From Leptasterias polaris (lineage: Eukaryota; Echinodermata; Asteroidea; Forcipulatida; Asteriidae), in NCBI GenBank assembly GCA_037783415.1, contig JAZGTN010000042.1:1790001-1854000 (forward strand): a DNA stretch of 64,000 nt. The letters run 5' to 3'. Position numbers and translations under genes: made by a program. Shown piece after piece: positions 22,766 to 33,981 of the stretch. How positions within the stretch are numbered: the stretch's first letter is position 1; every line of letters starts with the position of its first letter. The notes under the pieces were generated by a model. The model was not told the DNA's origin, did not search any database, and was given only the letters and a program-made list of their open reading frames with translations.

Positions 22766-22941
22766 CCAAATTTCATAAAGCTGCATAACAAATAAAATTT
22801 GTTTAGCCTAGAAGAATCTTGCTGAGCAGAAACAGGTTACCAGTCAATATGTCATGTAATGTACATTACTTGCCACTGGTATCCTTAGCAAATAATCTTG
22901 GTAAGCAAGTTTTTTCTGCTTAACAACTTTGACAAAATACG
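22766..22941. mobile_element. CTGCTTAAGCA-type MITE, diverged
   Basis: 'ccaaatttcataaagctgc' at the left and 'tctgcttaacaactttgac' at the right. The interior has 'caggttaccag' and 'ggtatccttagc'. Confidence 0.65.
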
Positions 22942-22945
22942 ACTG

Positions 22946-23105
22946 TTGGGCTAGATAGCTTAGTTGGTGGAGTGTGATACGTTAATCCAGAGGTCGCAGG
23001 TCCAAGTCCCGCTCTAATCAATGTTTCTTTGTTCAACCAAATATTTTTTTTAATTTTTCCGGTTAGTTTCCCTTGTGTTTTATTTATTACTTGATGATAA
23101 ATGTC
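22946..23105 (+). repeat. tRNA-like SINE family 2
   Basis: 'gggctagatagcttagttgg' (A box region), 'ggtccaagtcccgctc' (B box), then 'tttctttgttcaaccaaata' and 'agtttcccttgtg'. The block order is the same as at 53995..54235. Confidence 0.75.
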
Positions 23106-23339
23106 TAATCAGGAATTTTGTGTGCAGTCCAGTTGGCATGTTTTGATTGCAATTCAGCAACTGAAATAAGCGACAGTGACTTGAGGGGGTTCTTCAAATG
23201 CTATTTACTTGTCGTTTACAGTATCTCAGATGGAAATATTTCCCTTCAGTTGAGGATTGGTTCTGGTATGAACTTTACACACAGCAAAATGTTCTGATTG
23301 AAACTCATCACTGTTTTTTTTCTTTCTGTTAATTACCAG

Positions 23340-23535
23340 CCCTGTACTTGTTCATCCTTACCAGCAGTTGTGCAATGTCATCTCTGAGAGGGCGAGGCCA
23401 TTTTCATTTTGCAAAGGGCACTTCCATTGAAAAATGTTCAAGTCTTTTGGAAACTTTTGAAGGGGTTCCGAGGCCATGACCAGGGGCAACATAAGACATG
23501 CCCTCCCTGGCCTCAGTTAATTCCAGGCCTGTAAA
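23340..23535. repeat. Dispersed repeat shared with 35385..35520
   Basis: Shared blocks are 'ttcattttgcaaag', 'cttccat.gaaaa', 'gaggccatg' and 'taattccaggcctg'. Only two copies in this window, non-coding. Confidence 0.55.
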
Positions 23536-23573
23536 CAATCAAGAAACTTCCCATAAAATGCTTTAGTGAAACA

Positions 23574-23700
23574 ATTAGGCAATAACAGTGTGGGTAGCCG
23601 GTCTACTGCGTGGTAATGACCAGGGTGGTGGCTGGCAAGCCACCAACCAAGGTCATTACCATGCAGTGAAGACCGGCTACCCACACTGTTATTGCCATTA
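23574..23700. mobile_element. 119-bp foldback element with ATTA duplication
   Basis: The element 23578..23696 is flanked by ATTA on both sides. Its two arms of nearly 60 bp are almost perfect inverted repeats. The left arm begins ggcaataacagtgtgggtag, and the right arm ends with the exact complement. Only a few mismatches occur, near the centre 'ggctggcaagcc'. The transcript would fold into a long hairpin. Confidence 0.85.
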
Positions 23701-24725
23701 ATAAATACCTTTAACGAAGAAAAAGGGTAGTAATCATCAGAATTTGTGATTTTTCTTTCGCCGTAAATTTTGGAAATAATCCACTCATGTTCAGGGGCCA
23801 TTCTTTTGGCTGTTCAACTTTTGCGTGGCTCCTAGTCCCCTGCACTTAATTAACTATATCAGAAATGTGCATATTTTGAAGAACCAGACTTTTAAAGTAA
23901 CAGCACTATCAATAGAAACACTTTGGTTGGTGTACGGCTTTATGCTTTGCATTACCTTGGCTTCATGCACGTACCAGCTACCAAAATGATACATTGTCTG
24001 CGCGTTTATGCATACGCGCGTGGTATGCACGAACACGCGTGGTATGCGCTACACGCGGCACCATCCTGTCCTCGTAAAAATAACCAAAAACAATACGCAC
24101 AAAGAAACAGATTTGATAGTTTCCGCATAGCAAGCACGGTGCAAAACGAACTTTTACACAACATTGTGCTTGTTTAGGGGCCATTTATTTGCTAGTTTAC
24201 AGAGCCGGTCTATTATCACATGTTAATACACCCCCACGTGACCAGTCCTCGACCAATCAGAATGCACAAACTCTCCGAGGTATGTATTAATGTATATTAA
24301 AGCTCTTCGTAAAGCCACCTGACTAATGGAACAGAGAGAATACAAATGAAAAATGTAATGTTGAAATGCACGATTAATATCATCATCATCATCCAGTCAT
24401 TTCACAAACAGAAAAATCTACACTGGTTCAATATTTGCCCAACAGTTACGCAGCATTTGATCGGTTAAAAAAAGAAATCACCTTACTACTCAATTTCCGC
24501 ATACTTTTCACAATACACATGAGATAAATCCGTCTTTTTGAAAGTGCATTTCAAAATAGCACAAATATCCTCATGATTGATCAAATAAGAGGCGCAAAGA
24601 GCCCGGTGATGGATCTAGACAATCCATCATGTCAACTCCCTCCCTCTGGTGAGTTGGGTCTTGACAGTAGCTGTCATAATACTATCAAATTTATTCACAT
24701 ATATGAAAGTGTTTGTTCATAATCA
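23701..24725. other. No gene seen; CpG-containing repeat-like patch
   Basis: The patch 23990..24060 repeats 'cgcgtggtatgc' twice. 'aggggccatt' occurs at 23794 and again at 24175. These suggest an unrecognised element but I cannot define its ends. Overlapping frames on both strands there are not convincing genes. Confidence 0.4.
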
Positions 24726-24912
24726 GGGCCCAATTTACAGGGTACAGGTACAAAAAAATAGCCATGGCACAATAATATCATGCTCACCAAAATAAGGTTA
24801 CCAGCCCAAATGCCATGTCACATACCATTGGGACTGATATCCTACTCAGTTACGCTTAGCGGAAATTTTGTAAGCAATATTTTTAGCTTAAGCAGCTATG
24901 TGAAAATGGACC
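24726..24912. mobile_element. CTGCTTAAGCA-type MITE
   Basis: 'gggcccaatttacaggg' at the left, 'agcttaagcagctatgtg' + 'aaaatggacc' at the right. The interior has 'aaaataaggttaccagccc'. Confidence 0.7.
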
Positions 24913-25080
24913 CAGGTTTTCACATCAAGACAAGCATCCATTCTATAAACTCTAATAACGCTTGGGTAAAATTTCTTTTCATTTCCAAATATATTGCCAA
25001 ATATGTAAAATCTTTGCTCTGTAAAAAACAGCAACATTTCAAGTTACATTCACTCGACTGCATGTGGCAGTCTTCGCACA

Positions 25081-28000
25081 AGGCATTGTTCTTTCTTCTT
25101 CCATCATGATTAGTACTATCAGGCGTTGTTCTTTCTTCTTCTATCATGATTAGTACTATCAGGCGTTGTTCTTTCTTCTTCTATCATGATTAGTACTATC
25201 AGGCGTTGTTCTTTCTTCTTCTATCATGATTAGTACTATCAGGCGTTGTTCTTTCTTCTTCCATCATGATTAGTACTATCAGGCGTTGTTCTTTCTTCTT
25301 CTATCATGATTAGTACTATCAGGCGTTGTTCTTTCTTCTTCCATCATGATTAGTACTATCAGGCGTTGTTCTTTCTTCTTCCATCATGATTAGTACTATC
25401 AGACGTTGTTCTTTCTTCTTCTATCATGATTAGTACTATCAGGCGTTGTTCTTTCTTCTTCTATCATGATTAGTACTATCAGACGTTCTTTCTTCTTCTA
25501 TCATGATTAGTACTATCAGGCGTTGTTCTTTCTTCTTCCATCATGATTAGTACTATCAGGCGTTGTTCTTTCTTCTTCTATCATGATTAGTACTATCAGG
25601 CGTTGTTCTTTCTTCTTCCATCATGATTAGTACTATCAGGCGTTGTTCTTTCTTCTTCTATCATGATTAGTACTATCAGGCGTTGTTCTTTCTTCTTCCA
25701 TCATGATTAGTACTATCAGACGTTGTTCTTTCTTCTTCTATCATGATTAGTACTATCAGGCGTTGTTCTTTCTTCTTCCATCATGATTAGTACTATCAGG
25801 CGTTGTTCTTTCTTCTTCTATCATGATTAGTACTATCAGGCGTTGTTCTTTCTTCTTCCATCATGATTAGTACTATCAGGCGTTGTTCTTTCTTCTTCTA
25901 TCATGATTAGTACTATCAGGCGTTGTTCTTTCTTCTTCCATCATGATTAGTACTATCAGGCGTTGTTCTTTCTTCTTCTATCATGATTAGTACTATCAGG
26001 CGTTGTTCTTTCTTCTTCTATCATGATTAGTACTATCAGGCGTTGTTCTTTCTTCTTCTATCATGATTAGTACTATCAGGCGTTGTTCTTTCTTCTTCTA
26101 TCATGATTAGTACTATCAGGCGTTCTTTCTTCTTCCATCATGATTAGTACTATCAGGCGTTGTTCTTTCTTCTTCCATCATGATTAGTACTATCAGGCGT
26201 TGTTCTTTCTTCTTCTATCATGATTAGTACTATCAGGCGTTGTTCTTTCTTCTTCCATCATGATTAGTACTATCAGGCGTTGTTCTTTCTTCTTCTATCA
26301 TGATTAGTACTATCAGGCGTTGTTCTTTCTTCTTCCATCATGATTAGTACTATCAGGCGTTGTTCTTTCTTCTTCTATCATGATTAGTACTATCAGGCGT
26401 TGTTCTTTCTTCTTCCATCATGATTAGTACTATCAGGCGTTGTTCTTTCTTCTTCTATCATGATTAGTACTATCAGGCGTTGTTCTTTCTTCTTCCATCA
26501 TGATTAGTACTATCAGGCGTTGTTCTTTCTTCTTCTATCATGATTAGTACTATCAGGCGTTGTTCTTTCTTCTTCCATCATGATTAGTACTATCAGGCGT
26601 TGTTCTTTCTTCTTCTATCATGATTAGTACTATCAGGCGTTGTTCTTTCTTCTTCCATCATGATTAGTACTATCAGGCGTTGTTCTTTCTTCTTCTATCA
26701 TGATTAGTACTATCAGGCGTTGTTCTTTCTTCTTCTATCATGATTAGTACTATCAGGCGTTGTTCTTTCTTCTTCTATCATGATTAGTACTATCAGGCGT
26801 TGTTCTTTCTTCTTCTATCATGATTAGTACTATCAGGCGTTCTTTCTTCTTCCATCATGATTAGTACTATCAGGCGTTGTTCTTTCTTCTTCCATCATGA
26901 TTAGTACTATCAGGCGTTGTTCTTTCTTCTTCTATCATGATTAGTACTATCAGGCGTTGTTCTTTCTTCTTCCATCATGATTAGTACTATCAGGCGTTGT
27001 TCTTTCTTCTTCCATCATGATTAGTACTATCAGGCGTTGTTCTTTCTTCTTCTATCATGATTAGTACTATCAGGCGTTGTTCTTTCTTCTTCCATCATGA
27101 TTAGTACTATCAGGCGTTGTTCTTTCTTCTTCTATCATGATTAGTACTATCAGGCGTTGTTCTTTCTTCTTCCATCATGATTAGTACTATCAGGCGTTGT
27201 TCTTTCTTCTTCTATCATGATTAGTACTATCAGGCGTTGTTCTTTCTTCTTCCATCATGATTAGTACTATCAGGCGTTGTTCTTTCTTCTTCTATCATGA
27301 TTAGTACTATCAGGCGTTGTTCTTTCTTCTTCTATCATGATTAGTACTATCAGGCGTTGTTCTTTCTTCTTCTATCATGATTAGTACTATCAGGCGTTGT
27401 TCTTTCTTCTTCTATCATGATTAGTACTATCAGGCGTTCTTTCTTCTTCCATCATGATTAGTACTATCAGGCGTTGTTCTTTCTTCTTCCATCATGATTA
27501 GTACTATCAGGCGTTGTTCTTTCTTCTTCTATCATGATTAGTACTATCAGGCGTTGTTCTTTCTTCTTCCATCATGATTAGTACTATCAGGCGTTGTTCT
27601 TTCTTCTTCTATCATGATTAGTACTATCAGGCGTTGTTCTTTCTTCTTCTATCATGATTAGTACTATCAGGCGTTGTTCTTTCTTCTTCTATCATGATTA
27701 GTACTATCAGGCGTTGTTCTTTCTTCTTCTATCATGATTAGTACTATCAGGCGTTGTTCTTTCTTCTTCTATCATGATTAGTACTATCAGGCGTTGTTCT
27801 TTCTTCTTCTATCATGATTAGTACTATCAGGCTTGTTCTTTCTTCTTCTATCATGATTAGTACTATCAGGCGTTGTTCTTTCTTCTTCTATCATGATTAG
27901 TACTATCAGGCGTTGTTCTTTCTTCTTCTATCATGATTAGTACTATCAGGCGTTGTTCTTTCTTCTTCTATCATGATTAGTACTATCAGGCGTTGTTCTT

Positions 28001-28153
28001 TCTTCTTCTATCATGATTAGTACTATCAGGCGTTGTTCTTTCTTCTTCTATCATGATTAGTACTATCAGGCGTTGTTCTTTCTTCTTCTATCATGATTAG
28101 TACTATCAGGCGTTGTTCTTTTTTCTTCTATCATGATTAGTACTATCAGCGTT
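25081..28153. repeat. 40-bp satellite array, about 77 units, with higher-order structure
   Basis: The unit has two 20-base halves, 'aggcgttgttctttcttctt' then 'ctatcatgattagtactatc'. Position 21 varies between T and C (ctatcatg or ccatcatg). Four units are 37 bp long because they lack one GTT, starting at about 25484, 26121, 26838 and 27435. One unit near 27830 is 39 bp. The 37-mers divide the array into blocks of 16, 18 and 15 units. The period is not a multiple of three and the unit contains in-frame stops, so it is not coding. It lies in the ERC intron between exons 6 and 7. Confidence 0.98.
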
Positions 28154-28307
28154 ATATTAAAAGAATATGAACCGTCAAATGCTAGCAGGAGCTGTTACAA
28201 AAGCCTGACTTATCCACCAACCACTCTCATTTGACAAACCCTCTATGGTGGAATTGTTGCTTGATGCACATAACGTCTTGAGCCAAGACTATGCATGTGA
28301 CTGCTCC

Positions 28308-28659
28308 TATAATAATAATAATAACTAGTTCTTATATAGCGCATTTCACAATAACGGTCTCAATGCGCTTTACATTAGTGCCCTGGTCATTGGGCCAATA
28401 ACATTCCTTTAATCTTTCTCAGCTCCCTGGGGAGTATACAGCCCGGGCTGCCGTGATGGCGCTCCGAAGGCTTTTTCAAACACAATATCAACCTCTGCCC
28501 TTGCAGGTACCCATTTATACCCCTGGGTGAAGAGAAGCAATTATAGCAAAGTGTCTTGCTCAAGGACACAAGCGTCATGACCGGGACTCGAACCCACACC
28601 CCGATGACTAAACCACCAGAACTTGAATCCGATGCTCTTAACCACTCGGCCATGACACC
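28308..28659 (-). repeat. SINE, tRNA-Leu-headed, body type A, near full length
   Basis: Minus strand. The head complement 'ccactcggccatgacacc' is at the right end, with the B box complement 'cgggactcgaaccca'. The body contains 'ctccctggggagtatacagc' and the tail is 'ttatatagcgc' + (AAT)n at 28312..28323. The short frame at 28387..28653 is an antisense reading of this element. Confidence 0.88.
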
Positions 28660-28880
28660 CTACAATGACACTCCTATGCCTAAGTTTTTTCTCACTGGAA
28701 AATATTTGCCAAGACAGGATGTTCTGCTTTCTATCGTCTTTATGAAATCAGGCTGTTGTGGTTTTGTAACAAAAATCAATAACATGTACCAGCAAAAAAT
28801 ATAGTTTGCTGTATACATTTAAAACAAAAAGAACCTTTCTTTTTAGACCATTTAATTTTACAATGAGCAGAATTAAACCA

Positions 28881-29060
28881 CTAATTTCATAGAGCTGCTT
28901 AACAATTATCTGCTGAGCATTTTCTGCTTAGCATTTTCTGCTAAGCAAAAATAAGCAGGATACCAGCTACAGTTGGTACATGTGATGTGCTATTGTGGTT
29001 GGTAACCTTGCTCCGGTAAGCACTTTTCTTGTGCTTAAGCAGCTAAATGAAATTGGGCCC
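28881..29060. mobile_element. CTGCTTAAGCA-type MITE, good copy
   Basis: 'ctaatttcatagagctgctt' at the left and 'cttaagcagctaaatgaaat' + 'tgggccc' at the right. The interior repeats 'ctgcttagcattttctgct'. Confidence 0.8.
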
Positions 29061-29234
29061 AGAAGAGGACATTTTAGACGACTACCCTTTGTTGACATCA
29101 TTGGTGATTGGAACTAATGCAATACAAGAGGTGGTCTTCTACACATACATTTATCACCAGCATAACGAGCAAAACCATTTCCTACACAACGATCTGGTGT
29201 CTCTACTAACTCATCATCAAATGAGCTCTTGTAC

Positions 29235-29300
29235 TTATTTGAATATCATGAATATTCATTTGAATATTATGAATATTCATTTGAATATTATGAACATATA
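29235..29300. repeat. 21-bp tandem repeat
   Basis: About 2.7 copies of 'atgaatattcatttgaatat' plus one T. The unit itself contains short palindromes (GAATATTC). Confidence 0.8.
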
Positions 29301-29454
29301 TTCATCTATCACATTTTTATATATTTTTTTCATATTTTTTTTCATACAACATCCAACAGCGCAAGCGCCAATTAAAGGACGGATAAAAGATATTACACAT
29401 CCAACAGTGCAAATATGCCAATAACAGGATAAAAAACTGTTAAGTTTTAGATGT

Positions 29455-29608
29455 GGGGGGAAAAGTCCAAATGTGGAAGAGCCATGGGATTAGGTAGGGA
29501 CTGAAAACCCAATCTAGATGTAAGGCTCTGTTCTGAGGCAGGATTTGAACCGGGGCCTACAGTGGTAAAGGGCAAGGAAAGAAACCGCTAAGCCACTAAG
29601 CATCTCTT
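29455..29608 (-). repeat. tRNA-like SINE family 4
   Basis: On the minus strand the A-box-like 'agtggcttagcggtttc' and the B-box 'ggttcaaatcctgcc' are spaced as in a tRNA. The body includes the complement of 'gtagggactgaaaacccaat'. A related copy is at 31797..31926. Confidence 0.55.
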
Positions 29609-29750
29609 CCAACCTCTTTTGGTGGAAATTTGTCGTGAACAAGGTTCAGAATTCACTAAAGGTTCTGAGAAAAAACCCCCACTCAAAACCCAAAACAACG
29701 TAGAAGATTCGGGAAAGCTGACAGGAGGAATTTAAATTCCTCTTGAGACA

Positions 29751-29884
29751 GGCAAGATCAGAGGATGGAGGGAAACATGCTCAAGGCAAGATCAGAGGAT
29801 GGAGGGAAACATGCTCAAGGCAAGATCAGAGGATGGAGGGAAACATGCTCAAGGCAAGATCAGAGGATGAAGGGAAACATGCTT
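29751..29884. repeat. 34-bp tandem repeat, four copies
   Basis: The unit begins 'ggcaagatcagaggatgg' and ends 'agggaaacatgctcaa'. The copies are almost identical. The 82-codon frame over it (29743..29991) is a translation of the repeat. Confidence 0.92.
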
Positions 29885-30618
29885 GTCCTACATCTACACA
29901 GTCGTGTTTGTATTTTTGCAGACACATATACATAGAACAGTCGAGACATGCACAACCTATAGAGTGTATGGGTGATAAACATGAAATATGATGAGCCTCA
30001 AGCTCAAACAAACCAAATCGAATAACCTGATGCAATATTTCCCAAGAAATCTCACTTTCTGTGAAATTATAAAAAAAAAAAAAAAAAACATTTTCCGCAG
30101 ACGTACAGGATTGCTCCCAGCAGGTGAAGATGTATAATTCATACCGGATGCCAGAGTCTGTCAATCGAGGCGATTTATCAACCCCTTCTGCACCTTTAAG
30201 CTTAGCGAAGGATTAAAGGAGCATTCTGGTGTTACAACTACAGACCACATTAATGTAAAATACAGATCACTGAAAACATAAGCGTCTCACTCTGAATGAG
30301 TAATGAGTGAGCTTAGGCCAAACTGACAGGTCCATAATTCATCAAGACTGCATGTACCATTTGTATTCCCGAGGAATGGTTTCCGTAAGATTTTGTTCTT
30401 CTTTCTAACCGCATCAACATTTGCAAATCAAGATTTACATTAATGCACATTCATCCAGTCTAGATTATGAGGATTTAAGAGAAGGCAGAACATTTGTGGA
30501 AAAAATAACAGGTTTTCAATTTTACAAAAAATGTTTACATGTATGTGAACACAGAATCAGTTACAAACTGCTAGCCAACATAAAAAGACCAGTGCCTTAT
30601 TTGAGAATAGAGCAATAG

Positions 30619-30775
30619 GAGTTTTAAGCATAGTAATATATTTGCTATTAAGCAAAGATTAGCAGGGAACCATTCACAAACACAATACATTACAAGGTAC
30701 TTCGGCTGGTAAACCGCTTCTGCTCACCTTTTTTTTGCTATGTAAATTGGGGGCTTTTAACAGCTTCATGAAATT
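30619..30775. mobile_element. CTGCTTAAGCA-type MITE, eroded
   Basis: Interior motifs 'cggctggtaaaccgcttctg' and 'gattagcagggaacc' and the right end 'cagcttcatgaaattg' link it to the family. Its left end is degraded. Confidence 0.5.
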
Positions 30776-30866
30776 GATTGTGTATAGTTAATGTAAATTA
30801 GTATATGTTAAACTGCCTTACAGGCTCTTTACTTGACCGGTGAAATTGCAATGTGTACCTGTCTCC

Positions 30867-31508
30867 GGAATGAGAGTCATTTCTGACCAAAAAGTGTGAA
30901 ACGTGGATCCAGATCTTGGGAGGTACAATGAAATGATGGTATTTCCACCTTTTGATAACTGGTGGAGTTATTGGAGTGTCGTGGCCGAGTGGTTAAGAGC
31001 ACCGAACTCAAGCTCTTGTGTTTCTGTTCAGCAGAGTGTGGGTTCGAGTCCCGGTCGTGACACTTGTGTCCCTGAGCAAGACACTTAACTATGATTGCTT
31101 CTCTCCACCCAGGGGTAAAATGGGTACCTGTGAGGGCAGAGATGGTTCTTGTGATTGATTTAGCTTAGTAGCGCATATATTGCAGCACAGGCTGTATACT
31201 CCCCAGGGAGCTGAGATGGTTTAAGGAATGAAATAAAAAGCCCAGTGACCAGGGGTAATAATGTTAAGAAGCGCTTTGAGACGCCCTTGGGTGTGATAAA
31301 GTGCGATATAAATCCATATTATTATTATTATTATTATAGATTCAAAGGAGCTTTTGAGGGCAGTATCCTCAGTGCTAGAGAAGTACATCAAAGAGCATGA
31401 CTTATTCATTTGAAGAAACATACAGCATTTTTTGTTTACTAGGCAGACTTTACTAGGCAGACTTTAAAAAGTCTGGATTCCGATAACAGTCTGAAATTTC
31501 TCATCCCT
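30867..31508. mobile_element. GGGATGAGA-type MITE split by a SINE
   Basis: The left part 30867..30976 ('aatgagagtcatttctgacc' to 'ggtggagttat') and the right part 31338..31508 ('agattcaaaggagctttt' to 'atttctcatccct') are contiguous in the copies at 33723 and 60200 ('ggagttatagatttcaagga'). The intervening 361 bp is a SINE A. A short duplication 'tactaggcagacttt' occurs at about 31439..31465. Confidence 0.8.
30977..31337 (+). repeat. SINE, tRNA-Leu-headed, body type A, full length
   Basis: The head 'tgtcgtggccgagtggttaa' (A box), 'gaactcaagctc' (anticodon region resembling tRNA-Leu CAA), a long variable arm and the B box 'gggttcgagtccc' closing with 'ggtcgtgacac' give a cloverleaf-like 5' end. 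The body has 'ctccacccaggggtaaaatg' and 'ctccccagggagctgag'. The tail 'aagcgctttgagacgccc', 'gtgcgatataaat' and (ATT)n resembles the 3' ends of the LINEs here. Confidence 0.92.
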
Positions 31509-31796
31509 GTTGTTTATTTGACGCTAATCATAGTCCATTATCTTTCAGCGTCAATGCATCACTGTGCATTGAGAAAGATACAAATTGAATTCATGTTTAT
31601 TTCCTCATCCAATCAGCGCCAGGAACACATGTAACACAGAGGACCACGTGCAAACAAAGGCTCAAGTAAGTGACTTATCAAAAACAGACATGATACTTCT
31701 TAGCCCCGGGAAAAAGTTGGGACCATTTTATTGAGCATTTGAATCTAAATCACACCAACTTGAGTAAAGAAGACAATGAAGAAATTTCAGTTGAAG

Positions 31797-32232
31797 AAGT
31801 GGGAGGAAAACGCCAAATATGGAAAAATTGTGCAGTCAGGCAAAGACTGAAAAACCAATCCCCATGCAAGGCTCCAGTCTGTGAATCGAACCAGGTTTGT
31901 GAATCCAACCGTAGTCCACAGAGGTGAAATAATAATACTAATAATAATAATAATAAGTTGGGAGGCTCATCATCCTTACTCACAGCTGAGAAGCTGAATT
32001 ACAAAAGACGCACCTTTAACGTGGTCGAGCCACAGGCATGCAAGGGCACCTTTGGCAGCCAGCCACATCAACCCATATGACCACGGAGCACCAAGATCGA
32101 AAGTGTTTGATTTTTCCAGAGGGAGGAAAACCGGAGGGCCTGAAGAAAAACCCTTGCAGCATAGGAGAGAACCACAGCTCTACACAGGGAAGAAACAACT
32201 GAGCCAACTTGACTGCCCCCCAGTACAAAGGT
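31797..32232. repeat. SINE family 4 fragment plus a 'gggaggaaaaccgga' repeat body
   Basis: 31797..31926 matches 29455..29608 ('agactgaaaaaccaatcccc', 'aatcgaacc'). 31960..32232 carries 'gagggaggaaaaccggaggg' + 'cctgaagaaaaaccc', a motif I recall from SINE-like repeats of marine invertebrates. A (AAT)n lies between them at 31929..31953. Confidence 0.45.
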
Positions 32233-33478
32233 GACCTACATATGATAGGCTTTGATAGTCGTTTCAGTCTGCTTAATCACACTTTTTTCTGAGGGCGAAC
32301 AATTTGAAAATTAAACTAGAGGAGAAAGAATATCATGCCTGCAAAAATACTGAAAACAAAACAAACTTGGGGGTATTATGCCAAAAGTTGATTGGTAATC
32401 AAGATGTCGTTGGTGTTTTTGCATAATTTTTCAGAGACCATTCATTTTATTTCATTCTATTTCATTTCATTACGACTAACCAACTGCAGTAAACTGCCAA
32501 TGACAGGAAGCGATTACAAATTTATTTGCGTCTGTCCATGTGGATCAACAATTTACAACAAGAAACTAGGCAAATGAATTGATGAAGACACCTGTTGTTC
32601 TATCTTACAGTATGTGTATGCTGCTAGTACCAACAAGCTGTCAGCCTTTGCCAGAATGGCAACAATTTCCAGGGGGCTTTCAGAAAAGAAAAAAAATGCA
32701 AAAAATGCCAAGACTGATCTCATCTACCCGTGATGAATGTCTAGGGATTACTGGAAGGGGCCAGAACATGTACACTCCAGTCACAACAAAACAACTCATC
32801 GATAACAGCATCAGCGGGTGCCATAGTTGACTGCTGGGTGCCAGGCGTGGTATACTTGTGGAAGTGTCAAGTCTATTTTTTGAGTTCGACCAATTCTGAC
32901 AAGTTGAATAATTAATCAAGTTCACAGTTTGTTAAGGTCGGGATCAAAACAAAAAATAAACCAATAAGGTTGTATTTGTTTAATATTTTCCTAAACTGTT
33001 TATTTACTTTTCTCAAAATATTTGGGGCAGAGTGGGGGCAGAGTGGGAGCAAACAGTACCAAAATAGTTTTCTTAAAGATATTTTCTTGCTATTTCAAAG
33101 CTCTGCTCAAAGTGTAGTTTGAATTGCATACAGAAGACCATACCAGAACTGTTACTAACTTGACTTTACCTAAAGGGGGCGCAATTCAAATTGAACAGAA
33201 ACTCTGTCACCACAACACATAATGATAACTAAGAAGTATTTATATACTGCATCAATTCTGGTCTCTCAAAGAAGTCTTTCCTTAAATTAGGAACTGGGTA
33301 TAAAGTGAAATCCAGGAAGCATTTAAAGACAAGATAAGGACAACAAAGATAATGCAAAAGTTTGCCACACCAGCATTTGGAGACGGACAACAGTAAGAAC
33401 AAGGAAACAGGGAAAACAAGGAAACATGGCTGAGGGAAAACATGTATCCAAAAGCGGATGAGCACACCCTGTGTGGAG
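32233..33478. other. No gene seen (ERC intron)
   Basis: AT-rich intron. Overlapping short frames on both strands at 32579..32925 and 33229..33554 have no recognisable domains. Confidence 0.5.
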
Positions 33479-33641
33479 TAAGGCCATGTCCAAATGAGCG
33501 GCTAGGGCTACGACCATAGCTACGGCTCGGCTGGATCACTACATCATCATGCATGGATGTACACTGTACAGGACGTCCTTAGCAACACCCTTAGTAACAG
33601 AGGTAGCCGTAGCCATAGCCGCCAATTCGGATACGACCTTA
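33479..33641. mobile_element. Harbinger-type MITE, 157 bp
   Basis: The element 33482..33638 starts GGCCATGTCCAAATGAGCGG and ends in the complement of GGTCGTATCCGAATTGGCGG, close to the ends of the complete Harbinger at 40882..47641. It also keeps the subterminal motif 'gttgctaagg' of that element (here as complement 'ccttagcaac'). Flanks are TAA and TTA, one base from a perfect TTA duplication. It is an internally deleted derivative of the same or a close family. Confidence 0.85.
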
Positions 33642-33722
33642 GATGATACATGAAAGCAGTAAGGCTTTATATATGTGCTAAGTGGTACACTTCTTGAGAG
33701 ATAACAGCAGGGATCTTCAGAG

Positions 33723-33981
33723 TTGAGAGTCATTGCTGACAACAAAGGGTCAGAACTAGGCTCAAATTTTAGGAGGTCTGTAGAAATAATGGCATTTCAA
33801 CCGTTTTCGTAACGGCTGGAGTTATAGATTTCAAGGAGCTTTTGGTGAAAGCATCCTCAGCACCGGAGAACTAAATCAAAGAGCAGGATTTCTTTATATC
33901 TGAAGAAAACAACAGTAACTTTCCCCCAGGCAGACATTAGAAGTTTGAATCAAGATAAAAGTCAAAACATTCTCATTCCTG
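33723..33981. mobile_element. GGGATGAGA-type MITE
   Basis: Contiguous copy. It starts 'gagagtcattgctgac', reads through 'ggagttatagatttcaagga' and 'aatcaaagagcaggatttct', and ends 'acattctcattcct'. Confidence 0.75.

Noticed and set aside
25081..28153. CRISPR array
   Set aside because: The 40-bp units are contiguous with no unique spacers between them, the genome is eukaryotic, and no cas genes are present. It is a tandem satellite.
29743..29991. Repeat protein of 82 aa
   Set aside because: It is a translation of the 34-bp tandem repeat, whose period is not a multiple of three, and no coding context surrounds it.
30977..31065. Functional tRNA-Leu gene
   Set aside because: It has A and B boxes and a long variable arm, but the acceptor stem is degenerate and the unit continues into a SINE body present in other copies.
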